A DNA stretch of 64,000 bases, from the NCBI GenBank assembly GCA_963677785.2, contig CAXXDH010000001.1, positions 186,001 through 250,000 on the forward strand, read 5' to 3'. The position numbers were made by a program, and so were the translations under genes. Positions 1 to 9,064 of the stretch are shown here, piece after piece; within the stretch, counting starts at the first letter, position 1, and the number at the start of each line of letters is the position of its first letter. The stretch is from G963665495 sp963677785. GTDB taxonomy: Bacteria; Desulfobacterota; Desulfovibrionia; Desulfovibrionales; Desulfovibrionaceae. Below the pieces are notes generated by a model, which saw only the letters and a program-made list of their open reading frames with translations, ran no database searches and had not been told where the DNA came from.

Positions 1-1768
1 TGTCGGTGATTTCCTTGGTAAAGCAGGGGTAGCGGAAGGTGGCGCCGATGGCTTCGGCGTCATCGCGCTCCTTGCCGAACGCGGCGGGTTTCTGCACGTC
101 GATAAGCTGAATGGCCTCGGCGCCCAGGCGGTGCGCTTCGGTGGCCACGTCGCAGCCGACGTTGCCCGCGCCGATGATCACGACCTTTTTGCCGACCTTG
201 ACCTCGCCGGTTTTGGCCTGGCGCAGGAAGGTCAGGGCCGGGATCAGCCGTTCCTTGCCGGGAACCGGCAAAATACGCGGTTTTTGCGCGCCCACGGCAA
301 TGGCGACAAAGTCGTAGTCCGCGCAGAGCTGGTCGAACTCATCGCGCGAAAGGGTCTGTTGCAGATGCACGTGGGGCAGCACCTTCTGAACGCGTTCGAG
401 TTCGATGTCCAGAACGTCCTTGGGAATACGGCTCTGCGGGATGGCCATGCTGATTTTGCCGCCCAAAGTGGGCTGGGTGTCGTATACGACGGCGTCGTGG
501 CCTTTGAGACGCAGCTGCCAGGCCAGGGAGATGCCGGAGGGGCCGCCGCCGATGACCGCGATACGCTTGTCCGAAAGTTGCGGCAGTTCGGGAATTTTGC
601 CTTTGGTTCCGGCTTTTCCCAGCACGCTGATGTCAACGGGGGCCATGTTGGCGCCACTGCGCGTGCAGCCCTGCATGCAGAGATGCGGACAGAGATAGCC
701 GCAGACCGTGGCCGGAAAGGGCGTATAGGACAAAGCCAGGTCGATGGCCTCGTCCACCAGGCCTTCGCGTATCAACTGCCAGCGCTCCTGTACGGGAATG
801 CCCGTGGGGCAGCTGCTCTGGCAGGGAGGCATGTATTTGCGGTTTTCCCAGACCGGTACGAAGCGACGGAGTTCGTCGTGGACGATCAGGGGAATGGGCG
901 AGCGGTCCAGGTCGGTCAGATCGCCGATAAGGCCGCCTCTGCCCAGTTCGGCGTCCCAGACCTTGGAACGGAACGACCCCATGTCCAACCGCTTTCTTTT
1001 GGCTTTTTCCAGCGGACTGCGGGCAGCGATGAGCTGCCACTGGGTCTGGTCGCTGAGGCTGTCGAAGATTTCTTCGCGTCCGATGGCTTTCAGGTACGTA
1101 CGCAGGCCGGAGGTGAGCCACTCCCAGTCGGCATCGGTAATGGGGTCAAGCTTGGCGTCGCCCTGGGAAAATCCCTGGTGCGGGCCGTGCACGAAAATAC
1201 GGCCGCCGACCATGCCCACGCAGGGGCGATAGCCGAGCACGTTGTCCGGATTCTGTGCCTCGTATCCGCAGATGACGGCGGTGCCGCCGGCCATGAATTC
1301 GGCAAAGTAATCGCCGACAGAGCCCAGAATCCAGAGCTCGGGCGGATCGAAGCGCGGATTGGTCTTGGTCATGGTCATGCCGCGGGCGCCGATGTTGCCG
1401 CCCACGTAGACCTTGCCCTGGGCCATGGCGTTGCAGGCGCCGTTGGTGGCGTCGCCGTGGACGATGATTTCAGCGCCGCCGTTCAGCCAGCCCACATCAT
1501 CGGAGGCCGAGCCCATGACCTCGATCCGCGTGTTCGGGAAGCCCATGGAGCCTACGCGCTGTCCCGGCGATCCCGTGATTGTGATATTGATCGGTTCGTC
1601 CTTGGAGATCCAAAGACGGCCGCCCAGGCCATGCTGGCCGTAGGCGTCTATTTCGAGCGAACGCGCGCCGTTGGCGACAGCGTCCTGGATACGGGCTTCC
1701 AGGACGCGTGATTCCACGCGCGCGCCGTTTTCCATTCCATCAAGGTGGACTATTGTTTGATTTCCCAT
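1..1768 (-). CDS. Glutamate synthase GXGXG domain fused to an Fe-S/FAD NAD(P) oxidoreductase (3' end cut by window edge)
   Basis: The open frame starts at 1768 behind a GGGAG ribosome site and runs off the left edge with about 589 codons present. Residues about 10-250 resemble the C-terminal GXGXG domain of glutamate synthase, with repeated Gly-rich turns such as GGNIGARG. From about residue 310 there is a GltD-type cysteine region (CQSSCPTGIP, then CGYLCPHLCMQGC), followed by a dinucleotide fold (GGGPSG near 403) and a second one (GAGNVGCD near 533). It follows the FMN-domain gene with a 21-base gap and should form one complex with it and the glutaminase gene. Fusing the GXGXG domain to the electron-input oxidoreductase differs from proteobacterial GltB/GltD. 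The NADH or NADPH preference cannot be read from the sequence. Confidence 0.85.
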   Translation of the reverse strand, partial: MGNQTIVHLDGMENGARVESRVLEARIQDAVANGARSLEIDAYGQHGLGGRLWISKDEPINITITGSPGQRVGSMGFPNTRIEVMGSASDDVGWLNGGAEIIVHGDATNGACNAMAQGKVYVGGNIGARGMTMTKTNPRFDPPELWILGSVGDYFAEFMAGGTAVICGYEAQNPDNVLGYRPCVGMVGGRIFVHGPHQGFSQGDAKLDPITDADWEWLTSGLRTYLKAIGREEIFDSLSDQTQWQLIAARSPLEKAKRKRLDMGSFRSKVWDAELGRGGLIGDLTDLDRSPIPLIVHDELRRFVPVWENRKYMPPCQSSCPTGIPVQERWQLIREGLVDEAIDLALSYTPFPATVCGYLCPHLCMQGCTRSGANMAPVDISVLGKAGTKGKIPELPQLSDKRIAVIGGGPSGISLAWQLRLKGHDAVVYDTQPTLGGKISMAIPQSRIPKDVLDIELERVQKVLPHVHLQQTLSRDEFDQLCADYDFVAIAVGAQKPRILPVPGKERLIPALTFLRQAKTGEVKVGKKVVIIGAGNVGCDVATEAHRLGAEAIQLIDVQKPAAFGKERDDAEAIGATFRYPCFTKEITD

Positions 1769-1789
1769 CTCATCTGACTCCCTGTGGGC

Positions 1790-3427
1790 TTAGACCGCGT
1801 ATTTGATGCTCAACCGTTCGGCTGCATGGTAATCCGAGATGCCGAGGGCGTCGGACATGCCAATGGGCAAGGAAGTGGAGCGGCCCAGCGGGGCGACTAT
1901 TTTTTTCAGTTCTGTATCGAAGCTCAGGAAAACGTCTACCACGCGTTCCGCAACCTTTTCGGGATCCAGTCTTCTGTAGATCCGGGGATCCTGCGAAGTG
2001 ATGCCCTTGGGGCAGACGCCGATGTTGCAGACGTTGCAGCGGTCGCCTTCGGATCCGAGGCAGCCGGCCGCGGCCTGCATCATGTATTTGCCCGACTGCA
2101 CGGCGCTGGCGCCGAGCATGATCAGGGCGGCCGCGTTGGCGGCGAGGTTGCCGTTTTTGCCGATACCGCCGCCGGCGATGAGCGGGATTTCGTTCTGCCG
2201 GCCCACTTTCACCAGGTTCAGGTAGCAGTCGCGCAGATTGCTGGCGATGGGAGCGCCCATGTTGTTCATGGAGACGTTGTATGCCGCGCCCGTACCGCCG
2301 TCTTCGCCGTCGATGCCCAGGCCAGCGGCGTACGGATTACGTACGAGGTTGTTCAATACCGCCAGGGAAGTGGAACTGGCCGAGATCTTGGGGTAGACCG
2401 GCACGCGGAAGCCCCAGGCCATGTACATGGACTGGATCATCTTGGCTACGGCTTCTTCGATGGAGTACTTGGTCTGATGGGTGGGCGGGCTGGGCAGGCT
2501 GACGCCCGTGGGTACGCCGCGAATGGCTGCGATGAGCTTGTTGACCTTGTACCACATCAGCAGGCCGCCGTCGCCGGGCTTGGCGCCCTGGCCGTATTTG
2601 ATTTCGATGGCGCAGGGGTCTTCTTTCATCTCCGGGATGGCGTGGATGATTTCATCCCAGCCGAAGTAGCCGGAGGCGATCTGCAGGATCATGTACTTCA
2701 CGAAACGCGAACGCAGCAGTCGGGGCGGGCAGCCGCCTTCTCCGGTGCACATTCTCGCCGGGATGTTCAGTTCCTCGTTGAGATAGGTGATGCCCATGAC
2801 CAAGCCTTCCCACATATTCGGGGAAAGCGCGCCAAAGCTCATGCTGCCGATCATCAGCGGGTAAATTTCCCGTACGGGCGGAGTCCAGCTCTGCGTGGTG
2901 TAGGCCAGCAGGGCTTCTTCCGGAGGCAGAACGCGGCCCAGCAGCGTACGCATTTCAAATTCATGGCGTCCGGCATCCAGCGCGGGGTCTGTGAGCATGG
3001 AGATACGCAGGAATTTGATCTGATCCAGCAGGCTGTTGGAATCGTTGCGCCGTCCGCCCCGCGTACGCGGTTGTCCGCCGCGGTTATTCTGGAACTTCAG
3101 CGTGGTGGACGAGTCCTGCTCGGAACGCGGACGAATGGCGTTGTTCGGGCAGACCATGTTGCACATGGAACAACCGATGCAGGCGTATGCGGGATCTGTT
3201 CGCTGTCTGATGCCGTAATAAATGGAGTAATCATTGGTGGGCTTTTTACGGAGGCCCGGAGGAGTGAGAATCTGGCGTTTGCGAAATACGCCGAGTTCAA
3301 TGGCATTGACAGGACAAACGGAGCAGCAACGGCCGCAGAGGGTGCAGGCGTTCATGTCCCAGTCTATCTGCCACGGCAGATCCTTGACGCTTAATGTAGA
3401 CGGGGTAATGGCTGGTTTTGATTGCAT
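1790..3427 (-). CDS. Glutamate synthase central/FMN-binding subunit with N-terminal 2x[4Fe-4S] ferredoxin domain
   Basis: This is the synthase part of a split glutamate synthase, which adds ammonia from the glutaminase subunit to 2-oxoglutarate. Two ferredoxin motifs lie at the N-terminus: C28-C31-C34-C38 (CTLCGRCCSVCP) and a second near residue 85 (CIGCSMCNMVCP). The FMN-binding barrel follows (GQGAKPGDGG, DGEDGGTGA, AGGGIG). A cysteine cluster near the C-terminus (CNVCNIGVCPKGI) matches the 3Fe-4S site of the family. I chose ATG 3427 because AGGAGG at 3435-3440 stands 7 bases before it; an in-frame ATG at 3445 lacks such a site. The start overlaps the end of the glutaminase gene by 37 bases. 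The layout is the archaeal-type arrangement also found in sulfate reducers. Confidence 0.92.
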   Translation of the reverse strand: MQSKPAITPSTLSVKDLPWQIDWDMNACTLCGRCCSVCPVNAIELGVFRKRQILTPPGLRKKPTNDYSIYYGIRQRTDPAYACIGCSMCNMVCPNNAIRPRSEQDSSTTLKFQNNRGGQPRTRGGRRNDSNSLLDQIKFLRISMLTDPALDAGRHEFEMRTLLGRVLPPEEALLAYTTQSWTPPVREIYPLMIGSMSFGALSPNMWEGLVMGITYLNEELNIPARMCTGEGGCPPRLLRSRFVKYMILQIASGYFGWDEIIHAIPEMKEDPCAIEIKYGQGAKPGDGGLLMWYKVNKLIAAIRGVPTGVSLPSPPTHQTKYSIEEAVAKMIQSMYMAWGFRVPVYPKISASSTSLAVLNNLVRNPYAAGLGIDGEDGGTGAAYNVSMNNMGAPIASNLRDCYLNLVKVGRQNEIPLIAGGGIGKNGNLAANAAALIMLGASAVQSGKYMMQAAAGCLGSEGDRCNVCNIGVCPKGITSQDPRIYRRLDPEKVAERVVDVFLSFDTELKKIVAPLGRSTSLPIGMSDALGISDYHAAERLSIKYAV

Positions 3428-4521
3428 ATGATGGCCTCCTGGCATTCAGGACCGACATAAACGGTATCCAGGTGCATGGGTTGAAAATCTTTCGTTTTGT
3501 CGCGATCGGGAATGGCGGAATTCAGTCCGCAGATTTCGGACGAAAAAGCGAAAATACCGGGCTTTCCTCCAACAACGCCGGGCCGGAGCTTCTTGCGGTC
3601 CTGCACCATGAACATGCCCTGGTCGGGCAGGCAGCCGATGATGCAGTTGGGGCCGTCGATGATCATCTTGCGGCAGGCGTTTTTCAGGCTCTTCAGAAAG
3701 GCTTCATTGGGATGTCCGGTGAGTTCTTCGGTGCGCAGCGGCGTAATGATGTGCTTGTACGCTTCCAGAGGCAGGCCGAGGTGTTTGAGGGTGAAGTGCA
3801 TAATGTGCGTGAAGACCTCGGAATCCGAATTGTAGCCAATGTAGCCGGGGATGTTTCTGGAGCTCAGGTATTCGCGGATCGGGACAAAAGCGGTGTTTTC
3901 ACCATTGGTCATGGTGCAGACGCCCTGGATGAAAAAGGGGTGGCAGGCGTAGAGATTGATGGCGTAGTTGGTATTCTGGCGCCCCTGGGCCAGAATGCGT
4001 TTCGCCTTGATCTCATTGCGGTCCAGGCGCAGCCATTCGCCTATGGCCATGGGATCTCCGACTTCCTTGAGCATGATGGTGTCAGGCCAGAAGCTGAAAA
4101 CCATCATGTCACCGTTTGCCAGTCCCATTTCGCGAATCGCTACACGGATGTTCACGAGATCCAGTTCGCGCTCCAGTTGCGCTTTGTCCTTCCAGCCCCT
4201 GGGCGGTTCGTAAGCCCGCGCCAGATAGGTGCCCCGGACGGGCGTACCTGCGGGAGGCTCCTTGTCCGGAGTCAGGGAAAGGGTGTATTTGGCGACAAAC
4301 CCCAGAGAGCTCATGTACTCGTTGAGGCGCTTCATGCCGGCATCTGTCACGATGCCCGAGAGAACAGGGCAATCCTTGAGGTCTTCAAACGGTCCGCCAA
4401 GTCCGTTCAGGTAAACACCCACGCCGGAGCCGTCGTGACCCTCTTTCATAACGTTCAGGGCTTCGATGGCGCGCATGGGGGATACCGGTTCACTGCTTGT
4501 CAAAGAAAATAAGCGGCACAT
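3391..4521 (-). CDS. Glutamate synthase class II glutamine amidotransferase subunit
   Basis: This 376-residue protein begins Met-Cys-Arg-Leu-Phe. The cysteine, exposed after Met removal, is the expected N-terminal nucleophile of class II glutaminases. The GHDGSGVGVY stretch near residue 30 and YIGYNSDSEV near 245 fit the family. It releases ammonia from glutamine for the synthase subunit encoded immediately downstream. The start has GGGAGAAG just upstream. It is the first gene of the three-gene operon 4521 to 1, and a weak promoter candidate lies at 4560-4588. The stand-alone glutaminase, instead of fusion into a roughly 1500-residue GltB, is typical of archaeal-type enzymes. Confidence 0.9.
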   Translation of the reverse strand: MCRLFSLTSSEPVSPMRAIEALNVMKEGHDGSGVGVYLNGLGGPFEDLKDCPVLSGIVTDAGMKRLNEYMSSLGFVAKYTLSLTPDKEPPAGTPVRGTYLARAYEPPRGWKDKAQLERELDLVNIRVAIREMGLANGDMMVFSFWPDTIMLKEVGDPMAIGEWLRLDRNEIKAKRILAQGRQNTNYAINLYACHPFFIQGVCTMTNGENTAFVPIREYLSSRNIPGYIGYNSDSEVFTHIMHFTLKHLGLPLEAYKHIITPLRTEELTGHPNEAFLKSLKNACRKMIIDGPNCIIGCLPDQGMFMVQDRKKLRPGVVGGKPGIFAFSSEICGLNSAIPDRDKTKDFQPMHLDTVYVGPECQEAIICNQNQPLPRLH

Positions 4522-4559
4522 TATTCTTCTCCCAATTTTGTTAACGCGTGAACTGCGGA

Positions 4560-4588
4560 AGGTAAACGCTAAAGGGGTGTTAAGTCAA
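4560..4588 (-). promoter_or_regulatory. Candidate promoter of the glutamate synthase operon
   Basis: Read on the minus strand, TTGACT (4588-4583) and TTACCT (4565-4560) are separated by 17 bases, about 40 bases upstream of the glutaminase start. The -10 match is poor, so this is a weak candidate. Confidence 0.3.
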
Positions 4589-5142
4589 ATGCTTTCTTTG
4601 CGAGTCAAAATGCGGGCTATCACGTTGATATGACAGGATGTGTTGTCCGTAAGCAGTGGGAGGCAGGCGTACTGCTGTGCTACGGGTGCAGTATTTTTAA
4701 TTCCGTAAAACTGTGGAAAAAATTGGGCAATGGTGTGTGAAAAAATGAACGTAATTGTAAATATAGAATATTATCAGGCCGTTTCGGATGCAATTTAAAC
4801 GGAAACGCCGCATCGAGAAAATACAAGACGTGTTGTAGAGTTTTTCCAGGCAATAAATAATGACGCTGCATTCTGTTTTGCCTTGTCTGTCTGACTAACA
4901 TGGTTTCTGCAAAGCAGTTTTGCAGCTATGTTGCAGCAATTCATGCTTCTTGTGGCGTTAGTCTTGGTGCACCGTCTGTAGGAATGGTGCTTGTCGTTTC
5001 TTACCGTTAGATGAGCGGCTATCCGTCAACGGATTCGATACGTTGCTATGCGTCTCAGGTGCAGGACGCGGCAACAACTGGATATGTTTTCGATACGCTG
5101 CTGTGGTGGATAACCACGCAGGGAAGCGGACAATGGACCTGG
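4589..5142. other. Intergenic stretch with no recognised feature
   Basis: These 554 AT-rich bases lie between the histidine kinase stop and the glutamate synthase promoter region. I see no convincing gene, hairpin terminator or repeat. Short frames at 4680-4901 and 4958-5533 lack ribosome sites and family resemblance. Confidence 0.5.
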
Positions 5143-6999
5143 TCAGGCTGAATCCGTGGCAGGGGCATACGGCCTTTCCGGGGGGTGCACCGGGATATCC
5201 GCATGGAAGGTAGCGCCCTGGTCCTGCACAGACGTCGCCGAGAGGGAGCCGCCAAGGGATTTGGCGATGATGAAATAGGCGATGGACATGCCCAGGCCGG
5301 TGCCAACTCCGATGCCTTTGGTGGTAAAGAAAGGTTCGAAAATCCGGCGCAGAATTTTCGGACTCATGCCCGGGCCGTTGTCCGATATTTCCACATGAAT
5401 GTACGCGCCGTTTTGCGAACAGCGCAACACAAAGTGAGGAGCGCGACCAGAGGAGGGAAAATGCCCGATCATGGCCTGGGCGCCGTTTTTCAGGATGTTG
5501 AAAAAAGCTTGCTGCAGATTGGTGGGCTCGCAATACACTTCGGGAAGGTTTTCGGCGTATTCGCGGGTGAAAAGAATATCTTTGAAATGATACTCTTGCT
5601 CCGAATCCTGGCCGTTTTTGAGCAGATTCACGGCCCGTTCCAGGATTTCCAGGATGTCGTGGCGGCCATAGGATCCGTCGCTTTTGCGGCTGAACCCGAG
5701 CATGTTGCTGACAACGCGTCCGGCCTGCAGGCTTGATTCGCTGATGCCCTTGATCATGGTTTCTATGCCGCGTTGCAGTACGTAGTTTTTTACGGCCTGA
5801 AAGTTGGTTCCGCTGGATGCGGCCACGGTCTGGTTTTTGGGTGAATCTTCAAGCAGGCGTTTGGCCAGCAGACGCGCATTGCCCTGAATCGCGGCGAGCG
5901 GGTTGTTCACTTCGTGGGCGATACCTGCTGCAAGGCCTCCGATTGAAAGCATTTTTTCAGACTGGATGATCAATTCCTCGATACGAATGCGTTCCGTGAC
6001 GTCATCCACCCGGATGACCGCGCCTTCGATTCCGTTGGCGATGAGCGGATACACGGAAATGTCCGTATAGCGCAGGGAGCCGTCGACTACTTCCTGGAGC
6101 ATGTCGCATTCCACTGGTTTGCGCTCGTGAATGGCCTTGATGACCTGCCCCATATTGCCGGCCAGAGTCGGGAGGACGTCCGCCAGAAGGCGCCCGCGCG
6201 CCTGGTTTTTGTCGAATCCGGTGGCTGAGACCGCGCCCATGTTCCAGTGGGTCACCAGCCCTTGGGCGTCCACACCAACCAGAATGGAGGGCATGGAATC
6301 GATGATGTTGTTCAAAAAGTTTCTCAGCCGCTTGGCATCCGCGTGCGCCGTGCTTATCTCCGCTACGCTGTTGCGCAGCAGCAGATACTGGAAAGCTCTG
6401 AGGGACAGAATGTTGGCCAGAAGGAATAAAAATTCGCAAACGTTTCTGAACTGCTCCAGCGGCATTACCGTCACCTGGTCGTAGGCGGAGGCTATGGCCT
6501 GCTCGTCCGCGCCGATCTCACGCGCGTAGGCCAGTACGGACGGTTTATGCGCGGTTTCAACCCGGATCTGTCCGGCAAGCCAGCTGGCAATGTGGCGTCC
6601 GTTGACCGTGATGCTGGCTCCCGCGTCCCACAGTCCGGCACTGAGGCAAGGGCGGATGGTAGGCCCGCTTGGATTGTGCCTGCCAATGGCGGTATCGGAT
6701 TTGCGGCAATTGCGGCGACCGGCTTCTGTTGCGCGGATAAGCGCGCAGAATGAACAGAAATTGCTGGGGCGGGTGATGGGGGTGCCGTCAGGCTCGGTAA
6801 TCAGCGAGCCAACGCCGGTAGCCCTGGCAAAACTGTCCTGGAGCTTCTGAATTGCATCCAGATCAAAGAGATCGGTAAAAGCGATGTTTTCGTAGGGATC
6901 ATGTTCGGCGCCTTTGTAAAGCGCAAGCTCTTGCTCTTTTTTCGCCAATTTTTCGCGCAGTTCTGCAATCTCCCGAAGCAGCGTTTCCTTTTTTGGCAT
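5143..6999 (-). CDS. PocR/PAS sensor histidine kinase
   Basis: This 618-residue protein has a short coiled coil (residues 3-28), then a PocR-type ligand-binding domain (about 40-200) with its usual cysteines (FCSFC, NCRKSD, RPCLSAGLWD, WLAGQI). A PAS domain follows (about 235-345), then a HisKA phosphoacceptor helix (GIAHEVNNPLAAIQGN, near 356) and an ATPase domain with N box (NILKNGAQAM), G1 (SDNGPGM) and F/G2 boxes (FEPFFTTKG, GTGLGM). No membrane segment is evident, so the sensor is probably cytoplasmic. No response regulator is adjacent, so its target is unknown. PocR domains are known from propanediol and cobalamin regulators, but the ligand here cannot be inferred. The chemoreceptor at 37047-39352 carries a related domain. 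Confidence 0.88.
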   Translation of the reverse strand: MPKKETLLREIAELREKLAKKEQELALYKGAEHDPYENIAFTDLFDLDAIQKLQDSFARATGVGSLITEPDGTPITRPSNFCSFCALIRATEAGRRNCRKSDTAIGRHNPSGPTIRPCLSAGLWDAGASITVNGRHIASWLAGQIRVETAHKPSVLAYAREIGADEQAIASAYDQVTVMPLEQFRNVCEFLFLLANILSLRAFQYLLLRNSVAEISTAHADAKRLRNFLNNIIDSMPSILVGVDAQGLVTHWNMGAVSATGFDKNQARGRLLADVLPTLAGNMGQVIKAIHERKPVECDMLQEVVDGSLRYTDISVYPLIANGIEGAVIRVDDVTERIRIEELIIQSEKMLSIGGLAAGIAHEVNNPLAAIQGNARLLAKRLLEDSPKNQTVAASSGTNFQAVKNYVLQRGIETMIKGISESSLQAGRVVSNMLGFSRKSDGSYGRHDILEILERAVNLLKNGQDSEQEYHFKDILFTREYAENLPEVYCEPTNLQQAFFNILKNGAQAMIGHFPSSGRAPHFVLRCSQNGAYIHVEISDNGPGMSPKILRRIFEPFFTTKGIGVGTGLGMSIAYFIIAKSLGGSLSATSVQDQGATFHADIPVHPPERPYAPATDSA

Positions 7000-7321
7000 G
7001 CCGTGCTCACCGAGTCCTTGTAGTTCTTTGCGTTATATCAAAGCGTACGGCGAACTGCTGTCAATTTCAGAGACAACTATCAAAAATTCTACTATCAATA
7101 TGTAATTTTTTCAAGGCGCAGAAGAATAAATGCAGGAAACTATCGCCGGAGTGGATTGAAGAAAATCAGGGAGTTTGTTTAGAGGAATTCCCCGGCGCCG
7201 GCCATTTTCATTACCAGCGCCAGGGCTTGAGATCAGTACGGACTGTTTTGGTTAATAATGAAGTGGCCTGGCAATTGATTTCGGCTCAAAGCACAAGCGC
7301 GTTTTGGCATAAGGGCGCGTA
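7000..7321. other. Intergenic stretch with no recognised feature
   Basis: The 322 bases between the methyltransferase stop and the histidine kinase start show no gene or clear hairpin. The kinase promoter should lie here but has no good sigma-70 match that I can see. Confidence 0.4.
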
Positions 7322-8347
7322 TCAGACATGTTGGGCGTAGGGTTTTTGCGCCGCCACGATCAGGCCTCCCTGATGTTGTCCTGCCGGTGCCGTTTTGAAA
7401 TTGGAAAAACCGGCCTGGCGCAGTGCAGTGGTGATGGTCTCTTCTGGTATATGATGGGTTTTGTAGCCGCTTATCCGGGTGATGAATTCCACAACGCTGG
7501 AATATTCGGCGGGCAGGCCGCTTTTCGGGTTGAGATGCTGGGCCACAAACCAGCCGCCGGGCTTGAGCGAGGCATGTATTGAGGACAGCAACAGCCCAAG
7601 TTCATTTACAAAACCATACAGAATGTGGGAGGCGAGAATAAGATCATAGCGGAGTTCCGGCAGGTTCGATGTCCGCAGGTCGCAGGGAATGGCCTGCAGT
7701 CTTTGGGCGTAGCCGCGTTGCGCGATACGCGCGTTGGCGGCGGGGACCACATTGGGCAGGTCGGCGATTTCACCGCGCAGATCCGGATTGAGATCCATCA
7801 GGGCCATGAGGAATTCACCGTGATTGCCGCCGATGTCGCAACAGGTTCGCATCTGGGGAAAGTTGCCCAGGTCTTGGATAAAGGCGACGGTGTCCTGCAG
7901 GGTCCCAAGCAGAGCGTCCTGAACCGTTCCGGTCATGCTTTCTTCCAGGCCCCAGCCGTCGTCCACGGCTTCATGCGTCCCGGAATCGCCGCGCAGCTGG
8001 GCGGCAAAGTCGGCGTTGATTTGCTGGATGAAGCGCGCATGCAGGGCGAGGTTCTGTCCCTGGAAAAAAGGCGAGCCCGTGGCCAGAAATTCCGAAGCCG
8101 TACCAGTGGGATTATAGTTTTTTCCGTTTTTTTCAACCAGACCGTAGGCGCGGAACATCTCCAGCAGGGCTTCTGCCGGGGCTTCAAGAAAACCGTGCTT
8201 CCGAGCCAGTTCCGCGGCCGTGCAGGGAGCAGCGGCAAGGGTGTCGAAAACCCCCATGCGCGTGCTTTCCATGATGGCGGTAAAGGCCTGGACATGCATC
8301 ATCAGGGTCTGAATGGGGCTGAAATCATTTGTCGGCTTGTTCAGCAT
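7322..8347 (-). CDS. SAM-dependent methyltransferase with N-terminal winged-helix dimerisation domain
   Basis: The 341-residue protein has an N-terminal helical/winged-helix region (FDTLAAAPCTAAELARKHGF) of the kind found in plant-type O-methyltransferases. The class I SAM fold follows, with glycine motif CCDIGGNHGEF near residue 185 and further motifs DLPNVV and LKPGGWFVAQHL. The start at 8347 is chosen because GGAG sits 7 bases upstream; an in-frame start at 8392 would lie deep in the MarR gene. It overlaps the end of the MarR gene by 23 bases, so the two are translationally linked and the MarR protein probably controls it. The substrate is unknown. The same MarR-methyltransferase layout recurs at 62392-63475 with unrelated enzyme sequence. 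Confidence 0.82.
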   Translation of the reverse strand: MLNKPTNDFSPIQTLMMHVQAFTAIMESTRMGVFDTLAAAPCTAAELARKHGFLEAPAEALLEMFRAYGLVEKNGKNYNPTGTASEFLATGSPFFQGQNLALHARFIQQINADFAAQLRGDSGTHEAVDDGWGLEESMTGTVQDALLGTLQDTVAFIQDLGNFPQMRTCCDIGGNHGEFLMALMDLNPDLRGEIADLPNVVPAANARIAQRGYAQRLQAIPCDLRTSNLPELRYDLILASHILYGFVNELGLLLSSIHASLKPGGWFVAQHLNPKSGLPAEYSSVVEFITRISGYKTHHIPEETITTALRQAGFSNFKTAPAGQHQGGLIVAAQKPYAQHV

Positions 8348-8864
8348 TCTGCTGCTCCTTTGCTTTTGTCGTACGCTCAGCGTCCGCCGCATTGTCGCTG
8401 GTCTCCTGCTCCAAATACGTATTCATCCAGCGGTTCATTTCCTCGCACAGGGCACTGAAACACTGGTAGTCGTTTTGATTCAGTGCGGCCAGATAAGCGA
8501 TAAAATCGGCATCGTGTCGGGAATGGTACGCGTAATGTTCAAGGTGCGCAGTCATCCCTTTGTCCGTGACGGAGACATGCACTCTTGAGCGTTTTTCCGG
8601 GTCTGTTTTTCTAATCACAAACCCTTTTTTTTCCAGTTTCCCCAGCACCTGTGAAATCGCGCCCTTTGTTGTGCCGTGCTGGCGCGCAAGTTCGGTTACT
8701 GAAATTTTTTCCTGTACCGCGATAGTGGAAATCAGATGGATTTCCGACGGAAACAGCAGCTCACCCACACCGAAATCATGCGGCATCTTGCTGATCCGCA
8801 GGTATTTTTCCAGAATTTTGCTTAATGTCGCGAGCTCTTTTTGCATGTCTTCAAAGTTTCTCAT
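8325..8864 (-). CDS. MarR family transcriptional regulator
   Basis: This 179-residue protein has a MarR winged helix: a recognition region near residues 58-82 (TELARQHGTTKGAISQVLGKLEKKG) and a basic wing (KTDPEKRSRVHVSVTDKG). The C-terminal tail is charged and low in complexity. It heads a two-gene unit with the methyltransferase. The ATG at 8864 lies almost at the start site predicted from the TTGACA box upstream and has no ribosome site, so the message may be leaderless, or translation may begin at Met7 (8846). Confidence 0.85.
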   Translation of the reverse strand: MRNFEDMQKELATLSKILEKYLRISKMPHDFGVGELLFPSEIHLISTIAVQEKISVTELARQHGTTKGAISQVLGKLEKKGFVIRKTDPEKRSRVHVSVTDKGMTAHLEHYAYHSRHDADFIAYLAALNQNDYQCFSALCEEMNRWMNTYLEQETSDNAADAERTTKAKEQQNAEQADK

Positions 8865-8870
8865 GAAAAA

Positions 8871-8899
8871 AACGTATAGTAGCTAAACTTTTTTGTCAA
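8871..8899 (-). promoter_or_regulatory. Candidate sigma-70 promoter of the MarR-methyltransferase unit
   Basis: On the minus strand a perfect TTGACA (8899-8894) is followed after 17 bases by TACGTT (8876-8871). An overlapping TATACG (8878-8873) gives a 15-base spacer instead. The A/T-rich segment between could hold the autoregulatory operator. Confidence 0.45.
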
Positions 8900-9064
8900 G
8901 CCGGATTGTAATATTTCGCGGGAGGCGTTTCTGTTTCAGGGATTCCAGCCCTGGCAGCGGAAGAAAAACACCTTCACAGCCCGCAGGGCATATGTAAGAA
9001 TATAGGCGAATTACCTCTGCAACACCGCGCCTGCCGGTTCGTGCGCCAGCTCAAGGAGAATGCC

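Noticed and set aside
131..3394. Long open frames on the plus strand across the glutamate synthase genes
   Set aside because: They mirror the minus-strand genes in GC-rich codons, match no family and have no ribosome sites. The minus-strand frames carry clear motifs.
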